DNA of 64,000 nt from Persicaria tinctoria (taxonomy: Eukaryota > Streptophyta > Magnoliopsida > Caryophyllales > Polygonaceae), in contig JBANSL010000002.1 of NCBI GenBank assembly GCA_037127255.1, positions 43,369,392 through 43,433,391 on the forward strand, read 5' to 3'. The notes under the pieces were generated by a model. That model was not told the DNA's origin and did not search any database. It saw nothing but the letters and a program-made list of their open reading frames with translations. The position numbers and the translations under genes are program-made. Shown here one piece after another: positions 22,685 to 34,495 of the stretch (position 1 is the first letter of the stretch; the number at the start of each line of letters is the position of its first letter).

Positions 22685-24842
22685 CAAACCATTTGATTTA
22701 TTCTTGTGATTACTTTCATTAGAGTCAAGAACATCTACAAAATTATTGGCAAAGGAAACAATAGGCTCAAATATAAAAAAACTCAATCTTTCTACCATCA
22801 AATTCCATAGTTAGTAAACCTTCAAAACAATCAATCTTAGTCTTAGCCGTTTGCAAGAATGGCCTTTCCAAGATAATCGGGGTTTCAGGCGTACCTTGTT
22901 CCATGTCTAGAATGAAGAAATTAGCTGGAAATATCAAATCATTTACCTTTACCAAAACATCTTCAATAACTCCTATAGGCTTAATACTAGAACGATCAAC
23001 GAGTTGTATAATAACACCAGTTTCAGACAATGAATTGAGACCCAAAAACATGTACAAGTTATAAGACATAACATTGATTGAAGCACCTAGGTCTAACATA
23101 GCTTTGGTGAAGCAAGCATTACCTATTGCACATGGTTTAGTAAACATACCTAGATCTCCGCACTTTTCAGGCAATCGTTTATGAAGCAAAGCAGAAACAT
23201 TCTCACTTAAACTTACCTCTTCTTTCTTTCGCATCCTTTGCTTGTGCTTCAACGTGCATAGTTTTTTCAAGAATTTCGCATAGCGAGGCACAATTTTAAT
23301 CAAATTGAAGAGTGGAACATTTACCTCACAATGAGCAAAGGTGTCATAAAGAATTTGTTCATCTTCCCATTTACAATCATATCTTAAGGCATGAGGAAAG
23401 GGTGGTGCAGGTATTGAAACCTCAAAAGACCACTCTGTAATGGCTTTTTTCGGGGATCAGTCACGGGAGGAGGTGGCGGGCGCCGTGGTGAGGGGCGCCG
23501 GGCGCCGTCTATGCAGTGTGTCTCCAATTCCGTCTCTTCCTCCTTATTTCCCAAATCAACTTCTTCCCTAGGCCCCTCTTCAGCATTCCTAGTGGGCACA
23601 CTCACTTGTTTACCTTCTCTAAGGGTCATGGAGCTAACATTGTCCTTCGGATTCACTACCACTTGCGATGACAACTTACCTGAATCTTTCGCTTTCAATT
23701 CACCAATCTCCTTAGCCATTTGACTCAGCAACTTTTCTTGAACACTCATCTTGTCCAATTACAAAATCAAGGTATCATCTCTACCATCTTGTTTAGTGTT
23801 TCTAGGACGATTCTCAAATTGGCCTCTCTGAAAAAGGAACTTGTTGCTACATGCCTCTTCCGTTAAATCTACTTTGGTGGTTTGAATTGTAGCCCTGATT
23901 ATAATTGTTACCAACGTTGCGGCGAGGTCCATATTCCATAGCATTCACTTCAGATGTGCCCTCCTGAATCAAGGGACACTTATCATTCGAATGAGTTGGA
24001 TCTCCACAAACACCACAAGTTCTAGGCTGATGGGGTTAATTCATTTACATAGTCATCTTGTTCACAATCTCCATAGGCCTATCGATATTATCCTTGTGTC
24101 TATCTCTCGAACTACCCTACTTATGAACTCCTCTAACTCCTTGGTGTCTCCCAAATTATTGCGATGCATTAGTCAACCCTTCAATAATCTGCATTGCTTC
24201 CTGAGGTGTTTTATCCAAAATATCTCCTTCGCTAGTAGTATTGATGAAACTCCTATCGGTGTCAACCAAGCCTTCATAAAGATACATAACTAGATCATCC
24301 TCAGGTATACCATGTTGCGAACAACTACCCTTAAGCCTCTTGAACTGCTCAACATACTCATAAAGACTCTCCGTTGTTGATTGCTCAATACTGGACATCT
24401 CCTTCTTATGTTTGTACAAGCGAGTCATAAGAAAGTACTTTTGCAGGAAAGTTTTCTTCAATCGCACCCAAGTAGTAATGCTTTCTTAGGGTGAGTAGTA
24501 AAGCCAATTGCTTGCAGATTCTTTCAAAGTAAAGGGGAACACTCGCAATATCAATTGGTCATTAGTCAAGCCTTGGGGTCTCAGTCTATCACACACGCTC
24601 ACAAAGGTAGCATGGTGCTTGTTCGGTTCCTCCCCAGGCAATCAATGAAAGTAGGGCAAAATAGAGGACCAATTCGACTTATACTCAAATCTTGAACCCT
24701 CAGGAAAATCAAGAAGATTAATTGCAAATGGTTGAGCACTCAAATTAGGTTCCCCTAGGTTTCTCACGGTCCTTCTTGGCAGATCAACAACACCGTCTTC
24801 TGCCATCTCCTCGTCTGTCTCAAACACAAGCTTCCTCTTCAA
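22685..24842 (-). pseudogene. Element A gag and aspartic protease, broken
   Basis: Read leftward from 24842. The gag N terminus (EGSRFEYKSNW, about 24670) has the Athila-type pattern. A retrotransposon gag core lies at 24467-24156 (LKKTFLQKYFL ... LYEGL). A linker at 23758-23384 encodes the palindrome pair as an Arg/Pro-rich peptide (DGARRPSPRRPPPPP). The protease lies at 23303-22767, with the active-site DLGAS near 23105 and the flap/dimer region ILERPFL. Several frameshifts and stops separate the pieces. The protein would form capsid and process it. The reading continues to the CACTA insertion site and resumes at 10672. Confidence 0.75.
23474..23507. repeat. Paired GC-rich palindromes in gag-protease linker of element A
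   Basis: TGGCG-GG-CGCCG (centre 23479.5) and CGCCG-GG-CGCCG (centre 23501.5), 22 bp apart, inside coding sequence. Confidence 0.75.
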
Positions 24843-24979
24843 CCTAAGATATCTTTCAATCTTAGGATCAAAAGAAAAGGAAATGAATTGGAAGATCTAG
24901 TTTGGACCATACAAGGACACAAAAGACTCAAAGTAAAGAGTAATTGAAAGAGATATAGAAAAGCAAACTCCATTCTTCT

Positions 24980-24996
24980 CCCCGGCAACGGCGCCA
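24980..24996 (-). promoter_or_regulatory. Primer-binding site for tRNA-Asp, element A
   Basis: On the minus strand the site reads TGGCGCCGTTGCCGGGG, a perfect 17-base complement of the 3' end of plant tRNA-Asp as I recall it. It lies about 7 bp inside the 5' LTR edge at 25004. Confidence 0.9.
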
Positions 24997-25003
24997 AGAA
25001 ACT

Positions 25004-25803
25004 TGGTGCAGGACGAATCCCATTGGCATTTTCGACCTTTGCCAAGTTAGTAACAATATCCAAACTTAAACACACAACCAATAGATTCGGCAACCAATCA
25101 CTTGTTTAACCAAATAACTACTAGTATAGCGATGAAGTCCGGTGTCGAACCCACAAGGAGAAGCGATTTCCTATTCAATAACTCTAAGCAAAGACTCTTA
25201 TAGCCATGCAATGATTCTTAACAAGTAGCAAAGATGTAAAAGTAACCAGATTTATTATCACAAAGTAATTCGATATCAAAGCAGAAAGAAAATTTCAACT
25301 CCAATCATCTGACAATGGTTGGAATTCACGGTCCTCGGATTGATCTATTAATTATTCATATTCCTAGGTCTACTTGAATAAAGCTGAGAGATACGCAGAG
25401 ATTCACTCATGTTAATAAATATCACTAAAGAATAGCATTAAGAACTCAAGTAATCAAGACCAATTGGCACATTGACTCAACACAATTAAGACTAATAGGC
25501 GCATACCGAACTCAATCCTAATCGAATATCCTTAACATAGATAAATTAAAATCATCCACTACAAAGACAAAGAGACATCACTATGATCAATACCTTTGTT
25601 TGCTATTCATAAAACAACAACGAATTCATAGCTAAGATGCAATTCCTAACATGTTGATCAGATATAGAAAAGAACACAAATATAAATTAAGCACAAGATG
25701 ATAACTAAGAACATGAATAATCAAATAGAATCAAATCCTCGCAATCCAAACAACCATCTCTTCGAATCACAGGCGAAACTATGAGTTTAGCAACTCATAG
25801 GCC

Positions 25804-25850
<47 letters not shown>

Positions 25851-26385
25851 ATTGTGTTCATAGTCTCACAATAATACACCTCTCTCTAGAACAAACTGAA
25901 AACAACCTAAATAAGTCTCTCAAGGGTCGGCAAAACCCTAGTAGGAAATATAATAAAATAATATCTTCGGATTCAAAATTGTGTATTCGGAAAACTGGGC
26001 CACGACGGGCGTCGTGCAAGGGGCGGCGGGCGCCGTCTCTGCAGTGTCCGACGTTCCTCAATTGTCTTCAATAGATTCCAATGTCGTGCCTCCTTGCTCC
26101 TCCTTAGCTTCTCGTTAGCCTCCATATGCTCCCAAAACATGATTCTTAAGCTCTTCCCAAAGTCCATCCAAGGTCGGAATGTAATTTTGCAGAATAAACA
26201 CTAAAAACGCATAGATTCCGAACTCAAATACTTCACAAGTAATATACGGAACTAGACTCAAACAATAGCAAAACCACTATCTAAATGCAATAAGAAACAC
26301 CTGTAATTCCTATATGAAATAGGCATTACCACTTCACGATACTTCTTCGTCTTCGACGTTCTTCTCTATACCTCCATTAGCGATC
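25004..26385 (-). repeat. 5' LTR of element A, truncated at its outer end
   Basis: It matches 8052-9473 throughout, including the CT repeat (25807-25849) and the palindrome pair (26001-26036). The outer 220 bp or so present in the left LTR are missing. After 26385 the sequence jumps to a match of the 3' internal region of the element (compare 9733-9790), which suggests a deletion across a tandem copy. Confidence 0.7.
26001..26036. repeat. Paired GC-rich palindromes, element A 5' LTR
   Basis: CACGACG-GG-CGTCGTG (centre 26008.5) and CGGCG-GG-CGCCG (centre 26029.5) are 21 bp apart. The first has seven-base perfect arms. Both arms differ from the second palindrome, so substitutions look compensatory. 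Confidence 0.85.
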
Positions 26386-27216
26386 CGTTGACAATCTTGT
26401 ATTTGGATTTATGTTTGTTGCTCGTGTTAGAATTAAACTGTTTTATGCAAACTAAAAAATTTAGGACAAGTTTTGGTATATAAACACCGGATCCCCAATG
26501 GAGCTAACACGGTTTTAGGGTTCAAAATTCCTAATTTCAAAACCTAACCCTTCGGTTTATATTCAACCCGTACCTGGATTGCAAGATCCGAACGAAGGTA
26601 TCCATTCCTTCGAAACGTAACCCGAGTCGCTACAAACCTTACTAATTTTTGAATCATTTGATTACACACACATACATATGTATCTGATGGTCAACGGGAG
26701 GGTAGCTCGTACCGTATATTGTACTTTTTGTGTTCATTTCAAATATGTGAATATGCTAGAAGAGTATTTTATCTCATCTTTAAAACCAACAAACATGTGT
26801 TTCCAATGGTAATTTCTCCCCACTATGTATATGTTTGTTCGAGTGAGGACCATATGTGTATAGAGTGTGAAGAATTCAACAACCTTTTTCACGCCCTTAG
26901 TGGGGAGTTGATTATAGTTCAAGACCATGGGTTCATTAATAAAATTCCTCTATGGATATGCCATGGAAGACATTTTCTCATCAACAACCTTTTTAATAGC
27001 ATTAGGAGGCACTTTAACCATATTTCTTTCAAAACCCTTTCAGGAGGTAAAAGGTGAAGAGGCAACTGTTAGAATGTTTATAAATATTTTATGTGGCTAA
27101 TGTATCTTGGTTTAATTGAGTATTTAGTTCATATATATTATGGTGTCCGATTTAATATAGAAGTTGAAAACATGATGGATCGGCCTCAGTCGAATTAAAT
27201 CTGGGGCTGGGGGTAA
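26386..27216. other. Element remnant (to about 26445), then unrecognised AT-rich DNA
   Basis: The first 60 bp match 9733-9790 of element A's internal region. The rest has no recognisable gene; the ORF at 26719-27057 has no motif. A G-rich run (CTGGGGCTGGGGG at about 27205) just before the LTR of element B looks like a polypurine tract. Confidence 0.45.
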
Positions 27217-27618
27217 TTATATATGTATTACCTATTGTGAGCCTAATTCGCCATGTTTTACATATACTTTTATATCGATTTCTGCATGCATTTCATGCAT
27301 TTGGGTTAAAATAATATAAAATATGTGCAATATATATTTATTTGCAATATATGGAGGTCTACACAAGTTTTTGTTATATTTCGGAGAAATCGGACGCACT
27401 ATGGATCTTAAAGGAAACCCATGAAGAAGCTAAGGATGGTGCAGCCGGAGAAAATGCCATTTTTCGGTATTCATCATTCTGAATCAAGCTTTGATGTCTT
27501 CATGAGAGTTGTAGCCCTGGAAAAGAGCTTTCCAACACATGGTCATATGCATCAATCCGACAAACGAGGACTCGGGAAAGTGCGTTTTAAGAACAGAGCA
27601 GAAAGCTGAGAGATTTAC

Positions 27619-27963
27619 TCGATATCGAGGAATTTTAGTCGATATCGAGGAAGCCCAAATCGATCTGGAGTCCCAGAAATTGACAAGGATGCTGAGCCAA
27701 GAACATTCAAGTCGATATCGAGGAAATCTACTTGATATCGAGTACAAATCAAGTCGACAAGCATCCTGGGAGCCGATATCGACGAAGAAGCTGAAGACGG
27801 AGAAAAGTTGGTAGATATCGAAGAAATCTACTCGATATCGAGTAAAAATCAAGTCGACTTTGCTCATGGAGGCCGGAATCGAGTTGCTGAACAGAAGAAA
27901 AGAAAAGTGCTAGTTGATATCGAGCAATTCTAGTCGATATCGAGCAATTTTACTCGATATCGA
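27619..27963. repeat. Cluster of TCGATATCGA palindromes in LTR of element B
   Basis: Perfect copies start at 27619, 27639, 27712, 27832, 27934 and 27954, with one-mismatch copies at 27732, 27772, 27813 and 27914. Start-to-start spacing is exactly 20 bp for 27619/27639 and for 27914/27934/27954. Confidence 0.9.
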
Positions 27964-28222
27964 GGAAATCCCCAGTGGCCGGCGTCGAGCTATCCGATTC
28001 TTGTTAAGTTTCTATCCCGAGTCCAATGGTGATATTTTCGAGATGAAATTCTATCAAGATCTATCAAGTGCTATCAAGTCAAGAGAGAAGATATTTTATC
28101 CACATTAGATATAGTCCTAGTTGATTTAATTATTTATTTTCATGTTTTATCTTTAGATAAAAGATAGATATAATTAGATATAGATATAGTTTTCTTTCCT
28201 AGAATAGCTAGGGAAAGAAGCC

Positions 28223-28230
28223 TATAAATA
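28223..28230 (+). promoter_or_regulatory. TATA box in LTR of element B
   Basis: TATAAATA lies in a typical plant retrotransposon context, followed about 35 bp later by ATTCATTCAAGC. The palindrome cluster lies 260-600 bp upstream. Confidence 0.7.
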
Positions 28231-29043
28231 AAGCCCTAGGGGGCTGATTTTCATTCATTCAAGCAAAGTCGTCTTAGGGCGCAAGGAAGGAGGAGAGAGA
28301 GAAGGAGGAGGAGGCGAGAGAGAAGGAGACGAACGGTTGTAAGTTTTAATTTATTTTATGTTAAAGTTAATTTCTTTTATTATGGTTTGTTTCTAATTTC
28401 CTTCTTCTAGGGTTGGGGTGATTCCAACATAGATATGTGTGTTTGATTTATAAATCCATGAATTTATATGTCTTTATCATCATCTACCTATGTGATTAAT
28501 CCTTTGCGAGAGTTGAAGAAATTCCTTATTCATGATATTGAAGCGAAAGTGGTCTTATTATGAATTGGATACTAATTACGGTTTATTTACGAGAGCCGAC
28601 TAATCCTAATTAAGAAAAGAAAGAAACAAATTAAGTTTTTATGCGGGAGCCTCTATCACCTAAATTGTTGGAATTTGCGAAAGTCGATTCTTTGATATAA
28701 AGCATGCATCTTTATGTGATTTATGATCTGCACATATGTTTATTGTTTTGGTGATCCGTAACCTTGGAAGTTTGCATCTTTATTTGTTTTATTTTATTAT
28801 TTTTATTCAGCACATATTCTACTCGATATCAAACCACCATTCTCTCCCCATCCCTCGACATCGACCAACTCTTAGCCGACGTCGACAACAACCCTCATCA
28901 CCTCTTCCCGCTATCCCTGGACCCCAAAACACACTAAACCTAGAACTGCTGACTTCCCTCCTGAGGACGAACCTGACTCCCCTATACTATAGCGGGGGTC
29001 TTAACTACAAATTTATTTGGTCGAGAAACCCTCTCTAACAAAT

Positions 29044-29059
29044 TGGCGCCGTTGCCGGG
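29044..29059 (+). promoter_or_regulatory. Primer-binding site for tRNA-Asp, element B
   Basis: TGGCGCCGTTGCCGGG, three bases after the LTR end. The 20-bp string that spans the LTR edge and the start of this site (29031-29050) is repeated exactly at 29194-29213, immediately before the gag ATG at 29214. Confidence 0.9.
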
Positions 29060-30648
29060 TAAGCAATCATTTGTGCCTTAGGTAGTTAAATCTCACGTTT
29101 TCTTTGAGTTACTTCGCATGTGTATGCGCCGTTCTGGTCAACCACCTGAGTTTGACGGCTTAGACGAACCGGAACACCTTTTACGCATCCACGCTCTCTA
29201 ACAAATTGGCGCCATGGAGGCTGCAGAAACACAGGAACAGCTGATACAGAGGCTTCAGAGGGAACTAGCCGCCAACAATGCTGCTCTCGCCACTGAGAGG
29301 ACTGGCAGGGAACAGGAAGTTGTGCTGAGGAGGCAAGCAGAAGCTGAGCTTGCCCAATACCCTACCATTGCAGAGGATTACATGCACCCGACTCTCGTCG
29401 TGCCTGAATCACCTATTCTAATCCCTGAACTTAGAAATAATGATTTTCATGGAAGATTTAATGAATGCCCCCTTGAACATATTACCAATTTTTCTGACAT
29501 GTGTCGTACTCTTGCTGAAGGTACTACTCTAGAATATGTCAAGATGAAGGCTTTTCGTTGGTCTGTCGCCGGTCCTGCATTGAAGTGGCTAGAAGGACTA
29601 AAACCATGATCCCTCACAACATGGGCACAAGTAGAGCAGGAATTTCTCAATAAATTCTTCCCTCTTGCCAAGACATTACTTCTCCGCCAGAAGATTACAA
29701 CTTTCAAACAGAAGCATGGGGAGCCGCTGGGAAAAGCATGGGAACGATATAAGGAACTACTGTGATCTTGCCCTACTCATGGACAACCACCCTATGTCAT
29801 TCAGGAGATCTTCTTTAATTCTCTTGACCAAGTCACTAAGGATAGGATCAATCAGTATACTCGATACGAGTATCTGACGATGCCACCAGCTGACGCGTGG
29901 GGTGTACTCGACAAGCTCACCAACTATGATAATAATTATGGGGCTCCTACAAACTATGATGAGAATGCCTACGTTAGACAAGCCTGATCCATGCCTCTCT
30001 ATGAGCCGTCTAAGGAGATAGACCCAGATGTCAATGAGAAATACTACAGAGATCAGAATCGCAAGCTCCTCAAGCAAGTCAAATATTTATCTCTCAACCA
30101 ACCTTGCATTGAATGTGGTTCACAACGGCACACCACTACTGAGTGCCCGCACACGGAGTAAGTCAGGATGGCAAAAACTCATGAAGAGGTAGCTTGCACA
30201 GGGGGTCCCAATCGCTATATGGGAGACCAAAGGTTCTATCAACCACAATGGAACCAAGGTCCTCCTAGGAACCCCCATCCATACCGAGCTCCAGGACATC
30301 CATAAAGGGACCAAAGGAAGGACGATCTGCAGCTTATCCTCGATGAGATGAGGAGAAATCAAGCACAACAGCAGCAGTCTACGAGCGCCATCAATAATCA
30401 GCTTCAGAACATGAATACAAGATTTCGAGAGCTGGATATTTGGAAAAGGAACATCGAGACTCAAATGAGTCAATTCGTGGCGCGGATTCCATGGCTATCC
30501 GGGCAGCTCCCAACACATACAGAACCAAATCCCAAGGGGCAGCACGGACATGTCGTTGCTGTAAAACTACGGAGCGGTCACAAATTGCACGAGCCAGAGG
30601 ACGGAGAAGAAAAGGACAAAATTGTCCTCGACAACGAGCAGCAGAAAG

Positions 30649-30790
30649 TCGATGTCGACCAAAGTTTGGTCGATATCGACAAAAATCTACTCGACACAGA
30701 GGAGAAACCAAGCTCGGACTCATCTGCACAGCACAGCAACCCGAAGTCGACAACTTTAGTCGATATCGCGGAAGACCTTATCGATATCGA
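30649..30790. repeat. Palindromes in gag linker of element B
   Basis: TCGATGTCGA (30649), TCGATATCGA (30670) and TCGACACAGA (30691, decayed) are 21 bp apart, that is seven codons, and read as repeated acidic peptides. A further perfect copy is at 30781. Confidence 0.85.
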
Positions 30791-31684
30791 GGAGAAGCAT
30801 GCCGACGTCGAGGAGTCTTCACCACCTCCGGAAGCTATTCTGGCTCAGAAAACTAAGAAGACGCTCTCATTCCCTTCCAAGAACCAAAGAGATCCAACTG
30901 ACGGTAAGTTTCAGCGTTTTATGAAATTTCTTTAGAGTCTAAACGTTACTATTCCTTTTACAGAAGCACTTCACGAGATGCCTGCCTACGTCAAGTTCCT
31001 CAAGAAGATTCTTAGCAACAAGCGATCAATGACTGAGATTGCCAAGGAATGTAAGAAGATGGATTTCCCTGAGAAGCGACCTGACCCAGGTAAGTTTGCT
31101 ATCACTGTTGGACTTGGTCGTCATAGATTTAAAGCATTGTGTGACTTAGGAGCAAGTGTAACCATCATGCCCCTATCCATATGGTCAAAGGTAAAGATAG
31201 ACGCCCTGGAACCAATTGATGCCAAGCTCTACATGGCAAACAACACCGTGGTAATTCCTACAGGTATTGTTGATAATGTTCCTGTTAAAGTTGGTAGATT
31301 CTTTGTCCCTACAGATTTTCTTGTAGTAGAAATGGCAGAGGATCCATCTTGCCCCATCATCCTAGGGCGACCTTTCCTAACAACAACTGATGCCAACATT
31401 AGAGTAAAAAAGGGAATTCTCACGTTCACTATTAGAGATGAGATTATTAAATACTTTTTCAATCCAGACACAGAAGAGGTAATGGAAATTAAAGCTATAT
31501 ATTCAAAATTCAATTTTATCTTTTGCAATGAGCCTGCAAGACAACTCTTGATACAAGAAGGGGGTAAGGCAGAATCCATGCCAGCAGAGGAAGAACTCGT
31601 TGCATCGGAATCGAGCGAGGAAGAGTTCTTCGACGACGCATTATCAGCGGAGCTGAACGACTCACCCGAAATTGAGCAGATCAA

Positions 31685-31900
31685 GTCGACATCGACTAAT
31701 CTCCTCGATATCGAGAAACCTTGTCCGATATCGACCAACACCAGTTATCCAGAGATAATAAGTCCCCTAAATCTTATCGATATCGAGCAGTTATCCTCGA
31801 TATCGACTACTTTCCTCCCTGCAGGCACACCAGAAGTCGAAGAAGCGAACTCGACGAGCACCATTTTCCTCGATATCGAGGAAAATAACTCGACATCGAC
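31685..31900. repeat. Palindromes after the protease of element B
   Basis: Perfect copies at 31705, 31777, 31797 and 31870, with one-mismatch copies at 31724 and 31890. Spacing is 20 bp for 31777/31797 and for 31870/31890. The pair 31777/31797 is read in two different frames (LIDIE, then SSIST). Confidence 0.9.
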
Positions 31901-34000
31901 CAAATCTGCATTCTAGGTAAGTTCTGATTTTTTGGTCGATTCCGATCTTTCTAACTCAATGTCGAGTAGCTTCTTGCAGCAGTACAGTCCTATGTCCGAT
32001 TCAGCGTTGTCTTCGATGTATGCTTGGTCGACGCCAACTCCTGTAGCTGATTTGGATGCTTCTTTCATGAGGATTGAGACGGATTACCTAGGGGAGATCA
32101 TGAAGACGGAGGAAGTAGAGCCCATCTTGATTCCACAAGGCCCTTCTCCGGTGTTGAAGCCTTTACCTGACACCCTTAGGTATGAATTTCTTGGTCCTGA
32201 TTCTACTTTTCCTGTAATTATCAATGCTTCATTAAACACACAGGAAGTAGACAAGCTAGTAGAAGTCATCCGCACTCACAGGAAACCCATTGGCTATTCT
32301 CTAGAGAACATAAAAGGTATTTCACCTATTACTTGTATGCATAGAATTCTTTTGGAAGGTGATCACAGGGCAACAATTGAGCGTCAAAGGAAGCTTAACC
32401 CCAACATGAAGGAGGTGGTCAAGAAAGATATCATGCGCATGCTAGACGCAGGAATCATCTATCCAATCTCCGACAGCAAATAGGTCAGTCAAGTTCATGT
32501 TGTCCCTAAGAAGGGTGGAATGACCGTTGAGGAGAATGAGAAGGGAGAGCTTGTTCCTAAAAGAATCACTACCAGCTGGCGGATGTGCATTGATTACAGA
32601 AAGCTCAACACCGCCACCAGAAAGGATCATTTTCCACTCCCCTTCATTGATCAGGTACTCGAAAGGTTAGTTGAACATGATTACTTTTGTTATCTGGATG
32701 GATATTCAGGCTTTTGGTAGGTTCTTATTCATCATGATGATCAAGACAAGACCACATTCACTTGCCCCTATGGAACTTTTGCATATAGGAGGATGCCCTT
32801 TGGCCTTTGCAATGCCCCTGCCACTTTTCAAAGGTGCAAGATGGTCATCTTCCCCGACATGATAGAGTACATAGTTGAGGTATTTATGGATGATTTCTCA
32901 GTTTATGGTACTACTTTCGATATTTGTCTCTCTAACATGCGCAGAGTACTCAAGCGTTGTGAAGAGACAAATTTAGTTCTCAACTGGGAAAAATGCCACT
33001 TTATGGTACTGGAAGGGATCGTGCTAGGCCACAAGGTGTCTAAAAATGGTATTGAGGTGGACAGGGGCAAAATAGAGCAAGTGGAGAAATTGCCCCCACC
33101 ATCATCCATCAAAGAGATAAGGAGTTTTCTTGGTCATGCTGGTTTTTATAGAAGTTTTATTCAAGATTTTTCTAAAATTGACAAACCATTAACTAACCTT
33201 CTTATGAAAGATGTTAAGTTTGTGTTTTCTAGAGAATATCTTGATGTCTTCAACAGGTTAAAAGAAGCCCTTATCTCCGCTCCAATCATTCAATCGTCGA
33301 ATTGGTCACTACCTTTTGAAAACATGTGTGATGCCAGTGATTATGCCTTGGGAGCAGTTCTAGGACAGCGGAAAGACAAGAAACTACATGCCATCTACTA
33401 TGCAAGCAAGACTCTTGATGTGACTCTTGATGTGATGCCAGTGATTTTTTGCTGTGGTTTTTGGCTTTTGAAAAATTTCGTTCTTATCTTGTTGGCTCTA
33501 AAGTAATTGTCCATACTGACCATGCTGCTCTTAGATATTTGATGACAAAGAAGGATGCTAAACCAAGGTTGTTATGATGGGTACTCCTGCTTCAAGAGTT
33601 TTATGTTGAGGTAAAGGACAAGAAAGGCATAGAGAATTCAGTCGTTGATCACCTATCCAGGCTCCCCAAGAACATGCTAGAGGAAGCCCAAGACACCACA
33701 CGAATCGACGACTCTCGCCCAGACGAGCACCTGATGCGGACTGACACGGTTTTCCTCGACATCGAGCAATTTTCCTCGACATCAAGTAAACCAGGTGAGT
33801 ATTCTTCTTTGCATGGATTTGAGCTGCAGGGTTACTCGACATCGAGCAAAATTTCGTCGATGTCGATAAAAGCCAACTCAACAGACCACCTGAAGCCAAG
33901 CACAGTACTAGAAGACAGTACGGTTTTACTCGATATCGAGGAAAATTCCTCGACATCGAGTAAAGCTGACCACTAGAGGCCGAGCACGGCACCAGGCCGA
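31710..34000 (+). repeat. Left arm of 2.3-kb inverted repeat
   Basis: This stretch of element B matches the reverse complement of about 34545-36830 at roughly 90% or better over its whole length. The single-stranded spacer is about 540 bp. Confidence 0.8.
33756..33960. repeat. Palindromes in RNase H-integrase linker of element B
   Basis: Pairs at 33756/33776, 33836/33857 and 33930/33950, 20-21 bp apart. They are mixtures of TCGACATCGA, TCGATGTCGA and TCGATATCGA. Confidence 0.85.
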
Positions 34001-34495
34001 GCACTGCAGTCTCCTTGGTGTCTCATTCTTCCAAGTAATGTTGCCCAATCTTTGGCACTCATCACATGAAGTGACATAAGCCTGCACATCATTGAAAAGA
34101 TTAGGCTAGTAAAAACAACATTAAAGTACCTTAGATGCAGTTTTGAAGCCTTTTGCATGTCCGCCTATAGGGAGAGTATGGCAATGGCGAATGACACTTT
34201 CCACCTCCTCCTCCAGAATACAAAGTCTGAAGATATGGTCCTTTCCTTGTTTGAACAATTAAGGATTATCCCAATAATATTGTTTGACGTCGTGGAGGAA
34301 TTTCTTCTTTGCCTGTGAGGATAGTCCTGACAGAATCTCATTTCCTGCAAGATAGTTAGCGAAATCCGCATACCAGGGTACCTTTGATCCTTTTATAGCA
34401 TATATATCATGTATAGGACTAGTAGGAGGGGTAAAGAAGAAATCCTCACCGGAATCCATACGAAAAACCTCACCTGAAAACTCACCAGGGGTTAG

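Larger units (their letters stand above)
8052..26385 (-). mobile_element. Element A: Athila-like LTR retrotransposon with gag and protease only, split by a CACTA transposon
   Basis: Two related LTRs (8052-9694 and 25004-26385) flank an internal region read on the minus strand: tRNA-Asp primer site, gag, protease, a short C-terminal extension and a 3' untranslated region. No reverse transcriptase, RNase H or integrase is present. Because the CACTA insertion inside has a clean target duplication, the missing pol genes were not lost through that insertion, so A is a non-autonomous gag-protease derivative. The Athila lineage is inferred from the gag sequence and the tRNA-Asp site. Without the CACTA the element is about 6.3 kb. 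Target duplications of A itself could not be established, because the right outer edge is rearranged. Confidence 0.75.
27217..29040 (+). repeat. 5' LTR of element B
   Basis: The left edge is inferred from a G-rich tract ending near 27216. The right edge (CTCTCTAACA at 29031-29040) precedes AATTGGCGCC. It contains the palindrome cluster (27619-27963), a TATA box (28223) and a block at 27510-27590 (GAGCTTTCC, then CATATGCATC) shared with the LTRs of C and D, which shows common descent despite different palindromes. Confidence 0.7.
29214..33976 (+). pseudogene. Element B gag-pol polyprotein with many nonsense codons
   Basis: Most of this span is one frame broken by stops at about 29607, 29763, 29986, 30162, 30304, 30933, 31914, 32481 and 32718; the RNase H part then shifts frame after about 33420. 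Domains: gag with an N-terminal coiled coil (29214-29900), a zinc knuckle (CIECGSQRHTTTECPH, about 30110-30155), an acidic linker that encodes LVDID and LIDIEE from the palindromes (30640-30830), protease with LCDLGASV (about 31140) and ILGRPFL, reverse transcriptase with WRMCIDYRKLN (32578), MPFGLCNAPATFQR (32793) and the catalytic FMDDF (about 32886), then RNase H with [14 protein letters not shown] (33325). Several stops look like C-to-T changes from CGA, CAA or CAG. It cannot make an active enzyme. Confidence 0.85.
27217..34000 (+). mobile_element. Element B: Athila-like LTR retrotransposon, 3' truncated
   Basis: 5' LTR (27217-29040), tRNA-Asp site, gag, protease, reverse transcriptase and RNase H in order on the plus strand. 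The element stops in the RNase H-integrase linker at about 34000, where it meets an inverted partial copy (B'). No 3' LTR is present. The element carries the TCGATATCGA palindrome in LTR, coding and linker regions. Confidence 0.75.

Noticed and set aside
26719..27057. 112-codon ORF between elements A and B
   Set aside because: No recognisable domain, no splice or promoter context, and AT-rich composition typical of chance frames.
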